Part shown: one piece after another, positions 36,324 through 44,305 of the stretch
How the letters are laid out: the number at the start of each line of letters is the position of its first letter
How positions within the stretch are numbered: position 1 is the first letter of the stretch
Assembly (NCBI RefSeq): GCF_000148725.1
Contig: NZ_GL476315.1
Span: 169,947-233,946 of the forward strand
DNA length: 64,000 nt
Direction of reading: 5' to 3'
Origin: Roseibium sp. TrichSKD4
GTDB lineage: Bacteria > Pseudomonadota > Alphaproteobacteria > Rhizobiales > Stappiaceae
Notes under the pieces: model-generated
Database searches by the model: none
What the model saw: the letters and a program-made list of their open reading frames with translations, nothing else
Told to the model about the DNA's origin: nothing
Position numbers and translations under genes: made by a program

Positions 36324-36689
36324 ATGGAAAAGAATGATGCATTGGCTGCACTGGCGGCCCTTGGACAGGAAACCCGGCTTGATGTTTTTCGTCTTCTGGT
36401 GCGTGCCGGAGGAGAGGGTGCATGTGCTGGCGTCATTGCGGACAAGCTGGATGTTCGATCCAATACGCTTTCCACTCACTTGAGCAATCTGGTGCGAGCA
36501 GGGCTAGTGGTTTCGCGCCGGGAAGGGCGCTCCATTCGATTTTACGCTCGAATGGATGGAATGACGGAGCTTGTCACATTCCTGTTGCAAGACTGTTGCA
36601 ATGGACAGCCTGACCTTTGCTCGCCAATCGCTGATCTTGCGGCCTCTTGTGTCGAAACAAGCTCCAAGTCGAATCCCTTTCAATCTTGA
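36324..36689 (+). CDS. arsR: ArsR-family arsenical-responsive repressor
   Basis: 121 residues with a winged helix-turn-helix (LGQETRLDVFRLLVRAGGEG then ADKLDVRSNTLSTHLSNL). It lacks the ELCVCDL metal site of classic ArsR in the third helix, but has Cys91, Cys92 and Cys99 near the C-terminus (DCCNGQPDLC), resembling the C-terminal As(III) site of Acidithiobacillus ArsR. Cys34 is also present. It leads arsR-arsC-aqpS, and its stop overlaps the arsC start (TGATG). Confidence 0.9.
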   Translation: MEKNDALAALAALGQETRLDVFRLLVRAGGEGACAGVIADKLDVRSNTLSTHLSNLVRAGLVVSRREGRSIRFYARMDGMTELVTFLLQDCCNGQPDLCSPIADLAASCVETSSKSNPFQS

Positions 36690-37189
36690 TGGAACTTCCT
36701 ATGCGTAACGTCCTGTTTGTGTGCACGGCCAATTCGGCGCGATCAGTTTTGGGGGAGGCGTTGCTCCGACATAAGGGAGAAGGGCGTTTCCAAACGTACT
36801 CCGCCGGGTCAACACCGCGCGGCACCGTCAACCCCGATGCATTGACCTGCCTTCAACGCCACGGGCTGCCAACAGAAGGATTTCGGTCCAAAAGTTGGGA
36901 CGAGTTTTCTGAAGCTGGCGGTCCGGAAATGGACTTGATCATCACCGTGTGTGACAGCGCAGCAGGAGAGGTCTGCCCGGTCTGGCTTGGACATCCCATG
37001 GTGGTTCATTGGGGTATACCTGATCCGGCGTCTGCTGAAGGTGACAACGAAAAACGCGGTGCTGCATTTGACTTTGCCTATGAGCATCTGTCTCGGCGGA
37101 TTGATGCCTTGCTTGAATTGGGCGACGGCATTTTCTCGGCTTCAGATGGTCGCGCTCAAGTCAATGCAATTGGTCAGATACAGGACTAA
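36689..37189 (+). CDS. arsC: Arsenate reductase, low-molecular-weight phosphatase type
   Basis: 166 residues from ATG 36689, overlapping the arsR stop; ATG 36701 (MRNVLFVC) is an alternative with the usual family start. The CX5R phosphatase loop is VCTANSARSVLGEALL. DLIITVCDSAAGEVCP and HWGIPDPA with EGDNEK give the general acid loop. It reduces As(V) to As(III). The thioredoxin- or glutathione/glutaredoxin-coupled type cannot be fixed from the motif alone. Its product would leave the cell through the aquaporin encoded next. Confidence 0.92.
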   Translation: MELPMRNVLFVCTANSARSVLGEALLRHKGEGRFQTYSAGSTPRGTVNPDALTCLQRHGLPTEGFRSKSWDEFSEAGGPEMDLIITVCDSAAGEVCPVWLGHPMVVHWGIPDPASAEGDNEKRGAAFDFAYEHLSRRIDALLELGDGIFSASDGRAQVNAIGQIQD

Positions 37190-37199
37190 GGGGAGCTCC

Positions 37200-37877
37200 A
37201 TGTCTGCTTACACGTTATCACGCCGGTTGGCGGCGGAATTCCTCGGAACAGGCTTGTTGGTTTGTACGGTCGTCGGGTCCGGGATCATGGCAGACAAATT
37301 GTCTGATGATGTGGCTGTGTCCTTGTTGGGCAATACCATCCCGACAGGAGCCATCCTTGTGGTGCTCATCACCATTTTGGGGCCGATTTCCGGCGCGCAC
37401 TTTAATCCGGCTGTGACATTTGCCTTTTGGCTAAAGCGCGAAATCAAGCTCCCGGAAGCGGTCAAATATGTGATCCTACAAATCCTTGGAGGGATTACCG
37501 GTGCTCTGATCGCTCACGTCATGTTTGATTTGCCGGTACTGCAGACGTCCACCACTGTGCGCACGGGCGTGGCTCAGTGGGTGGCGGAAATTGTCGGTAC
37601 CTTTGGTCTGCTTGCGACCATCTTTGGTGGTTTGAAGTTTCGGCAAGAGGCCATTCCGATGCTGGTGGGGCTCTATATCACAGCAGCGTACTGGTTCACT
37701 GCCTCGACGTCTTTCGCCAATCCGGCCGTTGCCATTTCCCGGAGTTTCACCGACACGTTCTCCGGTATTCGCCCGGTTGACCTCCCGGGGTTCATCACTG
37801 CCGAATTGATCGGGGCCGCGATTGCCGTTTATGTGATTGGCTGGCTGTTGACCTCTCATAATGATCAAACAGATTAA
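37200..37877 (+). CDS. aqpS: Aquaglyceroporin, probable arsenite channel AqpS
   Basis: 225 residues from ATG 37200 (GGGGAG 4 bases upstream); the frame is open further upstream but overlaps arsC. Six membrane spans and the two channel NPA boxes are visible: [15 protein letters not shown] and [17 protein letters not shown]. In Sinorhizobium meliloti an aquaglyceroporin in the ars operon (AqpS) lets the arsenite made by ArsC leave the cell. The arsR-arsC-aqpS order here, with no arsB or acr3, points to the same mechanism. Confidence 0.92.
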   Translation: MSAYTLSRRLAAEFLGTGLLVCTVVGSGIMADKLSDDVAVSLLGNTIPTGAILVVLITILGPISGAHFNPAVTFAFWLKREIKLPEAVKYVILQILGGITGALIAHVMFDLPVLQTSTTVRTGVAQWVAEIVGTFGLLATIFGGLKFRQEAIPMLVGLYITAAYWFTASTSFANPAVAISRSFTDTFSGIRPVDLPGFITAELIGAAIAVYVIGWLLTSHNDQTD

Positions 37878-37885
37878 GAGCGCTT

Positions 37886-38524
37886 CTATTCGATCAAGGC
37901 GATGGCCTGAGCTTTCATGTAAGTCATCAGCCCTTCAGCCTTCGCTTTGGCGTCCACTTCGTCGCCTGCCTCAATTGCCTGCATCACGTCAACATGATGG
38001 CTTGCAGCTGGGCCAAGCTCCTGCTCTCCCAAATATCGGTACCAGAAACGCCGGCTTTGGGTCTGCAGCGGAGCAACTGCCTGAACCGCAAAAGGGTTGC
38101 ACGATGCCTTTGCAACGATTTCGTCAAACTGTTTGTCGAGACGTTGAAAACTCATCAGGTCGGAGCTGATCACTGCGCTTCGCATGTCTTCCGCGCAGGC
38201 CTTCAATGCGTCCCTTTGCTCCCGGCTCGCAAGGCGGGCTGCAGCACCGGCTAGCAAAATTTCGAGCGGATGTCTGGCGCTTAGAACCTTCACAAAATCT
38301 GCCGGATTGATATCGGCGACAACAATCCCGAGCCTTGGTCTGATGATGAGCAAACCCTCCCAGGCGAGGCGCTGCAACGCTTCGCGTATGGGTGTTCGAC
38401 CCATTTGAAGATCATCCGTCAGTTTGCTTTCCGTCAGCGTTTCGCCTGGCTTCAGCTGAAGAGTGACGATGTCTTCTTCCAGTTTTCGATAGGCGATTGC
38501 TGCCCGGCTCTCGATATCGGTCAT
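37886..38524 (-). CDS. GntR-family (FCD) regulator of the hydroxyproline genes
   Basis: 212 residues. A GntR winged helix (about 5-70: AYRKLEEDIVTLQLKPGETL, MGRTPIREALQRLAWEGLLI) is joined to an all-helical FCD effector domain with the metal or ligand residues typical of that group. It is divergent from the deaminase gene and so probably controls the catabolic genes, as HypR (GntR family) does in S. meliloti. A perfect palindrome, CTGATATATCAG, lies in the shared upstream region. Confidence 0.88.
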   Translation of the reverse strand: MTDIESRAAIAYRKLEEDIVTLQLKPGETLTESKLTDDLQMGRTPIREALQRLAWEGLLIIRPRLGIVVADINPADFVKVLSARHPLEILLAGAAARLASREQRDALKACAEDMRSAVISSDLMSFQRLDKQFDEIVAKASCNPFAVQAVAPLQTQSRRFWYRYLGEQELGPAASHHVDVMQAIEAGDEVDAKAKAEGLMTYMKAQAIALIE

Positions 38525-38568
38525 GCGTTTGGGAGCGTTCTCACGTGGTTATCTTTCTAGATATCCTA

Positions 38569-38580
38569 CTGATATATCAG
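38569..38580. promoter_or_regulatory. Palindrome in the GntR/deaminase intergenic region (candidate operator)
   Basis: CTGATATATCAG is a perfect 12-base palindrome between the divergent starts at 38524 and 38647. It is the natural candidate for the FCD-type regulator's site. Confidence 0.5.
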
Positions 38581-38646
38581 ATGTTGACAAATGGAATTTT
38601 GAGCTGCAACTTTTTCTCCAACAAAGAATAAATGGGAGTAGAGCCA

Positions 38647-39540
38647 ATGTGGCAGGGCGTTTTTCCAGCTGTGACAACGAAATTTACCGCTGACGACAAG
38701 TTGAATCATGCGGAAATGGAGCGCTGCTTTGCCCTCCAGATGGAGGCTGGCTGCGACGGCATGATTGTATGCGGCTCCCTAGGTGAAGCCATGGCATTGG
38801 AAGCGGAGGAAAAGCTGGAGATCCTGAAGCTTGCCAAGAGTGTTGCGGGGGGCAAGCCTGTTCTCATGACCGTTTGCGATAGCAGCACAAAACGGGCTGC
38901 CAAGAATGCACAAGCTGCTGCCTCAGCAGGTGCGGACGGGCTAATGGTCTTGCCGGGAGTGCCTTACAAATCTGCCCCACATGAAACGGTTGCCCATCTT
39001 TCAAGTGTGACCAAGGCCGCAGGCCTGCCGGTGATGATCTACAACAATCCGGTCGCTTACGGTGTTGATGTTTCGCTCGACATGTTCGAAGAGCTGGGCA
39101 AGGACGATCTTGTTGTCGCGATGAAGGAATCGACCGATGACATTCGCCGTGTGACCGATGTGATCAATCGGTTCGGGGATCGATTTGATGTCTTTACTGG
39201 CGTCGATAATCTGGCGCTTGAAAGCCTGATGGTTGGGGCGATTGGTTGGGTTGCCGGACTAGTGGTGGCGTTCCCGAAGGAAACAGTTGCGATTTATCAG
39301 CTGCACAAGGCCGGACGCATTGATGAGGCCCTTCAAATTTACCGGTGGTTCCGGCCTTTGCTTGACCTCGATGTGTCGACAAATCTGGTTCAGAATATCA
39401 AACTGGCAGAACTGCATGCGCTTGGCTCTAATGACCGTTGCCGTCAGCCTCGTCTCCCACTGCATGGAGCGGAGCGGGGCCGGGTGGAAGCGGTGATAAA
39501 AGACGCGATTGCGTGCCGACCTGAACTCCCGACAGTCTGA
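38647..39540 (+). CDS. DapA-family lyase, probable 1-pyrroline-4-hydroxy-2-carboxylate deaminase
   Basis: 297 residues from ATG 38647 (GGGAG upstream), a class I aldolase-type TIM barrel. Motifs: CGSLGEAMALEAEEK (the T/S-T-G region), YNNPVAYGVDVSLDMF (proton-relay Tyr) and the Schiff-base lysine in VVAMKESTDDIRRV. DapA paralogues beside a D-amino-acid oxidase and a hydroxyproline epimerase are the third enzyme of trans-4-hydroxy-L-proline breakdown, converting the pyrroline to 2-oxoglutarate semialdehyde. The semialdehyde dehydrogenase is not in the window. The exact reaction is inferred from context. Confidence 0.85.
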   Translation: MWQGVFPAVTTKFTADDKLNHAEMERCFALQMEAGCDGMIVCGSLGEAMALEAEEKLEILKLAKSVAGGKPVLMTVCDSSTKRAAKNAQAAASAGADGLMVLPGVPYKSAPHETVAHLSSVTKAAGLPVMIYNNPVAYGVDVSLDMFEELGKDDLVVAMKESTDDIRRVTDVINRFGDRFDVFTGVDNLALESLMVGAIGWVAGLVVAFPKETVAIYQLHKAGRIDEALQIYRWFRPLLDLDVSTNLVQNIKLAELHALGSNDRCRQPRLPLHGAERGRVEAVIKDAIACRPELPTV

Positions 39541-39551
39541 GAGGGACCGGA

Positions 39552-40793
39552 ATGACCGGGCAGCGGGTTCATATTGTTGGGGCTGGTATTGTCGGTCTGG
39601 CAACTGCTGCGGCCCTTGTTCAGCGTGGCTGTTCTGTCACCATTTTTGACCGCGAGGGCGTGGCAGCTGGTGCCAGCCGAGGCAATGCCGCGGCAATAGC
39701 CTGGACTGATGTTGCACCGTTGGCATCTCCCGGGATCTGGAAAGAAGCGATTGGCTGGCTGGCCGATCCGCTTGGGCCGCTTTCGGTTCGCCCAGCCTAT
39801 AGCTTGAAGATCCTGCCGTGGATGCTGCGGTTTTTGGCAGCTTCTTCGAAGTCACGTGTTGAGGCGAGCACTCAGGCTCTTGCAGCTCTCAATGGTGAAG
39901 CCTATCCGGCATGGGACAGGCTGTGGAAAGCGTCTGGAACTCACAATCAGGTGCGGCATGAAGGTTGTCTTGAGGTCTTTGATAATGAAGCAAAGCTTCA
40001 ACGGGCGCGTCCTTCATGGGCGGAGCAACGCAGATATGGCATCGATGTCACGGAGCTTTCAGGTGATGACCTTCGAGCCCAAGAACCTGAGCTGTCGGAT
40101 CATGTGGTCGGTGGTGCCTTGTTGCCGGGTTGGACGCAAGTAGACGATCCTTTGCACCTTTGCCAGAGCCTTGCTAGTTGGTTGAAAGAGCAGGGTGTGC
40201 TGTTCGAGTTGGCCGATGTGAGCGCGATTGTTCCGACAGAACATGGAGCCGATGTGCGGCTTGTCTCGGGCGAGACCCATCCGGCGGATCATGTCGTTGT
40301 GGCGTGTGGGCCTTGGTCGAGAATGCTCGCCAGTCAGCTTGGGGATGCGGTCCCGCTTGATACAGAGCGCGGCTATAACATCACAGTGCCAAGTCCCGGA
40401 TTGAAGCTGAGACGGTTTGTGATGTTGCCGGGGCACGGCTTTGTCTTGTCTCCACTCTCCACAGGGCTTCGGATTGGCGGAGCAGTCGAGTTCGGTGGAC
40501 TAGAGCTTGCGCCCAACTGGAAACGGGTCGATGCGATGATCACCAAGGCGAAATCGCTGTTTCCAAATCTCGATGCTTCTAAAGGGGAGCGCTGGATGGG
40601 CTTTCGGCCCTCTTTGCCTGACAGTTTGCCGGTGATCGGACCGGCCTCTGCATCCAACCGGGTTACCTATGCTTTTGGGCATGCACATCACGGATTGACA
40701 CAGGCTGCAACGACGGGCGAACTGATCACTGCGCTGGTGATCGGAGAAAAACCGGCTGTTGATTTGTTACCCTTCAGCGCACAGCGCTTTTAG
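39552..40793 (+). CDS. FAD-dependent D-amino-acid oxidase/dehydrogenase (probable D-4-hydroxyproline oxidase)
   Basis: 413 residues of the DadA type. FAD-binding motif VHIVGAGIVGLATAAALVQR at the N-terminus, DREGVAAGASRGNAAAIAWT, and the C-terminal second FAD contact WMGFRPSLPDSLPVIGPAS with AFGHAHHGLTQAATTG. It starts 12 bases after the deaminase gene and 16 bases before the epimerase gene, so the three are one operon. In that pathway it oxidises cis-4-hydroxy-D-proline to the pyrroline. Confidence 0.88.
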   Translation: MTGQRVHIVGAGIVGLATAAALVQRGCSVTIFDREGVAAGASRGNAAAIAWTDVAPLASPGIWKEAIGWLADPLGPLSVRPAYSLKILPWMLRFLAASSKSRVEASTQALAALNGEAYPAWDRLWKASGTHNQVRHEGCLEVFDNEAKLQRARPSWAEQRRYGIDVTELSGDDLRAQEPELSDHVVGGALLPGWTQVDDPLHLCQSLASWLKEQGVLFELADVSAIVPTEHGADVRLVSGETHPADHVVVACGPWSRMLASQLGDAVPLDTERGYNITVPSPGLKLRRFVMLPGHGFVLSPLSTGLRIGGAVEFGGLELAPNWKRVDAMITKAKSLFPNLDASKGERWMGFRPSLPDSLPVIGPASASNRVTYAFGHAHHGLTQAATTGELITALVIGEKPAVDLLPFSAQRF

Positions 40794-40808
40794 CCAAAAA
40801 GGCTCGTC

Positions 40809-41852
40809 ATGGCACGTCATACGTTTTTCTGTCTGGATGGGCATACTTGCGGCAATCCGGTTCGCCTCGTCGCAGGGGGGGGACCTAGGATCAAAGCGGA
40901 CAGCATGTTTGAGCGCCGTCAAAAATTTCTGGCGGACTATGATTGGGTGCGCACCGGCCTGATGTTTGAGCCGCGCGGCCACGACATGATGTCTGGCTCC
41001 ATTCTCTATCCGCCATCTTCGGATGAGTATGATGTCGGGGTGCTGTTTATCGAAACTTCCGGCTGCCTGCCGATGTGCGGCCATGGCACAATCGGCACTG
41101 TCACTATGGCTCTGGAAGAGGGCTTGCTGCAACCGGCAACGCCGGGGATTGCGCGCCTCGAAACACCGGCTGGTCTGGTGCTGGCGGAATATGAAATGGA
41201 AGAGGGTTTCGTCACCTCGGTGCAGTTGACCAATGTGCCCTCTTTTTTGGCAGAAACTGATCTGGAAATTGACTGCCCCGACCTTGGTCGGATTACCTTC
41301 GATGTTGCCTATGGCGGAAACTTTTACGCCATTGTTGAGCCTCAGGAGAATTTCGCCGGCGTGGGCAAGGTTTCAATCGAGCAGCTCTTGACCATCAGCC
41401 CCGCATTGCGGACGCAGATCAACGAGGCTCAATCAGTTCAACACCCGGAAAATCCAGCAATTGGTACCATCACGCATATTCAGTGGACGGGCCCTGCCGA
41501 ACACCCTGAGGCGGACGCACGAAATGCTGTGTTTTATGGTGACAAAGCCATTGATCGCAGTCCATGCGGGACCGGCACATCCGCGCGAATGGCACAACTT
41601 CATGCTCGCGGAAAGCTGAAGGTTGGTGACAGTTTCGTTCATGAAAGCGTTATCGGCTCTCTCTTTACCGGTGGGGTGAAGGAGGAAGTCCAGATCGGAG
41701 ACACAACCGGGATCCGCCCAACCATTCGTGGTTGGGCTCTGAAGACTGGAACAAGCACGATTACGCTTGATGAGCGAGATCCCTATATGACCGGCTTTTC
41801 CGTAACCGGTACGGGTGTCAAACGCTACCCTCGACCTACTCAGTCCTCATAG
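40809..41852 (+). CDS. 4-hydroxyproline 2-epimerase (proline racemase family)
   Basis: 347 residues. The two catalytic cysteines are present, the first at Cys90 in CLPMCGHGTIGTVTMALEEG and the second in DRSPCGTGTSARMAQLHA, so it is an epimerase or racemase and not a dehydratase (which has Thr at the second site). HTCGNPVRLVAGG opens the protein. The context of D-amino-acid oxidase and DapA-type deaminase favours trans-4-hydroxy-L-proline epimerisation as the first pathway step. Its stop overlaps the stop of the convergent gene at 41847 by 6 bases. Confidence 0.92.
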   Translation: MARHTFFCLDGHTCGNPVRLVAGGGPRIKADSMFERRQKFLADYDWVRTGLMFEPRGHDMMSGSILYPPSSDEYDVGVLFIETSGCLPMCGHGTIGTVTMALEEGLLQPATPGIARLETPAGLVLAEYEMEEGFVTSVQLTNVPSFLAETDLEIDCPDLGRITFDVAYGGNFYAIVEPQENFAGVGKVSIEQLLTISPALRTQINEAQSVQHPENPAIGTITHIQWTGPAEHPEADARNAVFYGDKAIDRSPCGTGTSARMAQLHARGKLKVGDSFVHESVIGSLFTGGVKEEVQIGDTTGIRPTIRGWALKTGTSTITLDERDPYMTGFSVTGTGVKRYPRPTQSS

Positions 41853-42764
41853 CCCAGGATGATTTGACCAGCTCCAGGAAAGGCCCGGGCGTAATATATC
41901 GCCGAGGCTGAAGGGCGGGCTGTTGACGTCCGGTCCGAACCCATATTTGCGGTGCAGGGATTGATAGAAGAACAATTGCATTTCCTTGACCGGCGAAATC
42001 AGAACGCCTTCCGGTTTTGCGTTTTCGATAAAAAGGTCAGTGGCATCTGGTAATTTTCTGGGAACAGGAACGCCGAGTTTTGCGGCTGTTGAGGTAACAA
42101 CCTCTTCCCACCGGTCCCAATCACCTGCAATTTCTGGATCAGTATTCACCGCTTCAGAGAGTGCGGTTTCCAGGTCTGATCCTGATCGACCTGCTTCTTG
42201 TTCTTGATTTCCGCTCTGAAGTCGCAGAACGGGCAGGTTGCTTGAAGACACTGTGGTGAGTGGGATGTGATCCAACTCCCAGACCGGATTGTATTGGACT
42301 TGCTGTTCCACCAGTGATTTCCCGATCAAAATGGCAAGATCGATCAAGACACCATGCCAAAAGGGGCGGAGGGTCAGTTCAGTAGCTGTGGTTGCAAACA
42401 GTTTGTGGATGCTGTTGGCATCGCTGTTCTTTGGAAGGTTGGGTTCTATGTTGGTCTGAATAAAGTCGCCGACCTTGTCCCAGTCTGTGGCACTGCACGG
42501 TTCCCGCGAAATCGCATGCGAAGAAAGCAGATTACCGATTTCTGCCTGCCGTTCGTCCGCCGTGTGCAGGAAGGCGAACATAAAACCATCCACACCAATC
42601 CTGTCGCTATGTTCCGGATAAACATGGTCAGGCGGATCAAAGGCCCGATAGTCACCTTTTTTAAAAGCGAACTCGGTTCCGCTTTCTTTTTGAATGGAGC
42701 GGAAATCAAACACCCTTGTTTTCCAAGGTTGCCATTTGGACGTGGTTGCGTATGGAAGCAGCAT
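41847..42764 (-). CDS. Unrecognised protein, possible partner of the toxin-like gene upstream
   Basis: 305 residues, soluble, with no signal peptide, rich in Trp and aromatic residues at both ends (WQPWKTRVFDFRS near the start, LSWSWSNHP at the end). I recognise no domain. It lies 106 bases downstream of, and in the same orientation as, the Ser-rich glycine-zipper protein, so the two may be co-transcribed. The order (possible effector first, this gene second) is that of an effector-immunity pair, but nothing in the sequence proves it. No strong ribosome binding site precedes the ATG. Confidence 0.65.
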   Translation of the reverse strand: MLLPYATTSKWQPWKTRVFDFRSIQKESGTEFAFKKGDYRAFDPPDHVYPEHSDRIGVDGFMFAFLHTADERQAEIGNLLSSHAISREPCSATDWDKVGDFIQTNIEPNLPKNSDANSIHKLFATTATELTLRPFWHGVLIDLAILIGKSLVEQQVQYNPVWELDHIPLTTVSSSNLPVLRLQSGNQEQEAGRSGSDLETALSEAVNTDPEIAGDWDRWEEVVTSTAAKLGVPVPRKLPDATDLFIENAKPEGVLISPVKEMQLFFYQSLHRKYGFGPDVNSPPFSLGDILRPGLSWSWSNHPGL

Positions 42765-42870
42765 ATAGAGGGTAGGAACTCACCTTGTTTGTTTCAGCGG
42801 ACCATGTTGCATGCGATTTGGCAAGCCTGTCCGTTTTATAGAGTGGTTGCAGCTTTGAGAGTGCTGCTCG

Positions 42871-44040
42871 CTAGTCCGAAAACCAGCCGAACACTGCCCG
42901 GCCCAGACTGCTTCCGGCAATCGCGCCGCCAACAGCCCCAACCAGACCGCCAGCTGCTGCACCTACGGCGGTGCCAATTGGGCCGCCGATTGCTGTGCCG
43001 GCAATAGCTCCAACCTTTGCACCCGCTGCCCCGCCAGCGATAGCCCCGCCCCAAGATCCGCCGACATCCGCCAACGTTTCACCTGTCTGCTGACCGATAC
43101 GCCCTCCATCTGCCTTGTAGGCATTGGAAATGCGGTAGGCATCAATTCCGATCCCGACCGGAACAGCAACACGGCTGACGCCTTTGAGAGCAACATGAGC
43201 AGTGCTTGTCGCCTGCAGGGTGCGAACGGCTGCTTTGCTGGGGCCGAAGGACTGTTGGGTAACAGAAATTCTGCCTTGGGTTTGCACTGCAGCTCGTTGA
43301 ACGCGAGCAACGTTTGAGTTTTGCCGGGTTTGAAAATCATCCTTCAAAGGTGATGAAAGAAAGTCATAGTGCACCCGGTTGCTACTGCGGATGTCCTTAG
43401 CAAGTTGTTTGCCGTTAAATGATGTTCCGACTTTGACTTCCGTTTGAACTGCCGAAGTGGGACGGGTGTAGTCATAATGACGTTGGGCACTCCGGTCATA
43501 GACCTCAAATTGTGTGCCTGCCAAAGGACCAGAGTTCTTTGCTGACATCCAGGCGCCTTGTGAGCCAACCATGCCGCTCATGACCCGCGTATTGGCGGTT
43601 TGATATCTGTCCAGCGTCGATCCGTTGGTCCAGGTTCTGGTTTGTGTGTTGAATTTGCCGAATTTTTTATCTTTTAAAGCTTCCGTGTAGCCCTTGGCCG
43701 TGGCTGCGGCGACTTCTCCGGCCTTCGCCTCAGGTGCCTCCGTTTTACCTGATGGTTCTGAGTTGGTGTTTTGCGCAGTTGTTTGCGTCTCCGATGACGA
43801 CTTGGACTTGCCTGAATTGTCGGAAGGCTTGGAACTCGATTGTTTTGCATCAGCAGATGCGTGAGCTCTGTCTTTACTGTCGCTTTTGGTGCTGCTTTTG
43901 CTGGTGTCCGGCTTGTTTGAGCTTTCTTTGGCTTTATCGAGAGCTTCAGAAAAACCCTTTTCCTTCGATTCAGAGGTGCTGCTTTTGCTTTCGCTTTTTG
44001 CAGATCGCCCGCTATCACTGGAACTTTCAACCGAGGCCAT
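42871..44040 (-). CDS. Ser/Lys-rich protein with possible nuclease core and glycine-zipper tail (candidate toxin/effector)
   Basis: 389 residues from ATG 44040 (GGAGG 5 bases upstream). Residues 1-115 are a low-complexity Ser/Lys/Glu/Thr tract. Residues about 125-245 look folded. There, Asp190 (HYDYTRPTS) is followed ten residues later by Glu201-x-Lys203 in AVQTEVKVGTSF, then GKQLAKDIRSS, which resembles the D-(x)n-ExK plus Q/K-D pattern of restriction-fold (PD-(D/E)XK) toxins. Residues about 327-376 are almost only Gly, Ala, Ile and Val in a glycine-zipper pattern, a membrane-inserting feature seen in some secreted effectors. No family match is recalled; the nuclease reading is inference. 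Confidence 0.6.
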   Translation of the reverse strand: MASVESSSDSGRSAKSESKSSTSESKEKGFSEALDKAKESSNKPDTSKSSTKSDSKDRAHASADAKQSSSKPSDNSGKSKSSSETQTTAQNTNSEPSGKTEAPEAKAGEVAAATAKGYTEALKDKKFGKFNTQTRTWTNGSTLDRYQTANTRVMSGMVGSQGAWMSAKNSGPLAGTQFEVYDRSAQRHYDYTRPTSAVQTEVKVGTSFNGKQLAKDIRSSNRVHYDFLSSPLKDDFQTRQNSNVARVQRAAVQTQGRISVTQQSFGPSKAAVRTLQATSTAHVALKGVSRVAVPVGIGIDAYRISNAYKADGGRIGQQTGETLADVGGSWGGAIAGGAAGAKVGAIAGTAIGGPIGTAVGAAAGGLVGAVGGAIAGSSLGRAVFGWFSD

Positions 44041-44305
44041 GAATTCCTCCAAAGTCGCTGAGTTGGCAGCTTCCTGCGGCCAAAAATAAACAAAACCTTA
44101 ATCTAACCATTCGGATTTTACGCACATCCTGACCTCCGGATATGCGTGGCAATTGCAGGCTTTACTACGTAGCCTCAGTAGTTGCGTTTTCGCGGGCGCA
44201 GGGTCTCGGCCTGCACATGTGGAGGTGGAAAAGTGCAGTTAGGGTGGTGGAGCTTCCACATTCGAGGTATGCACGGAACTAAGAGAACGAAACAGGAATC
44301 ACGTA

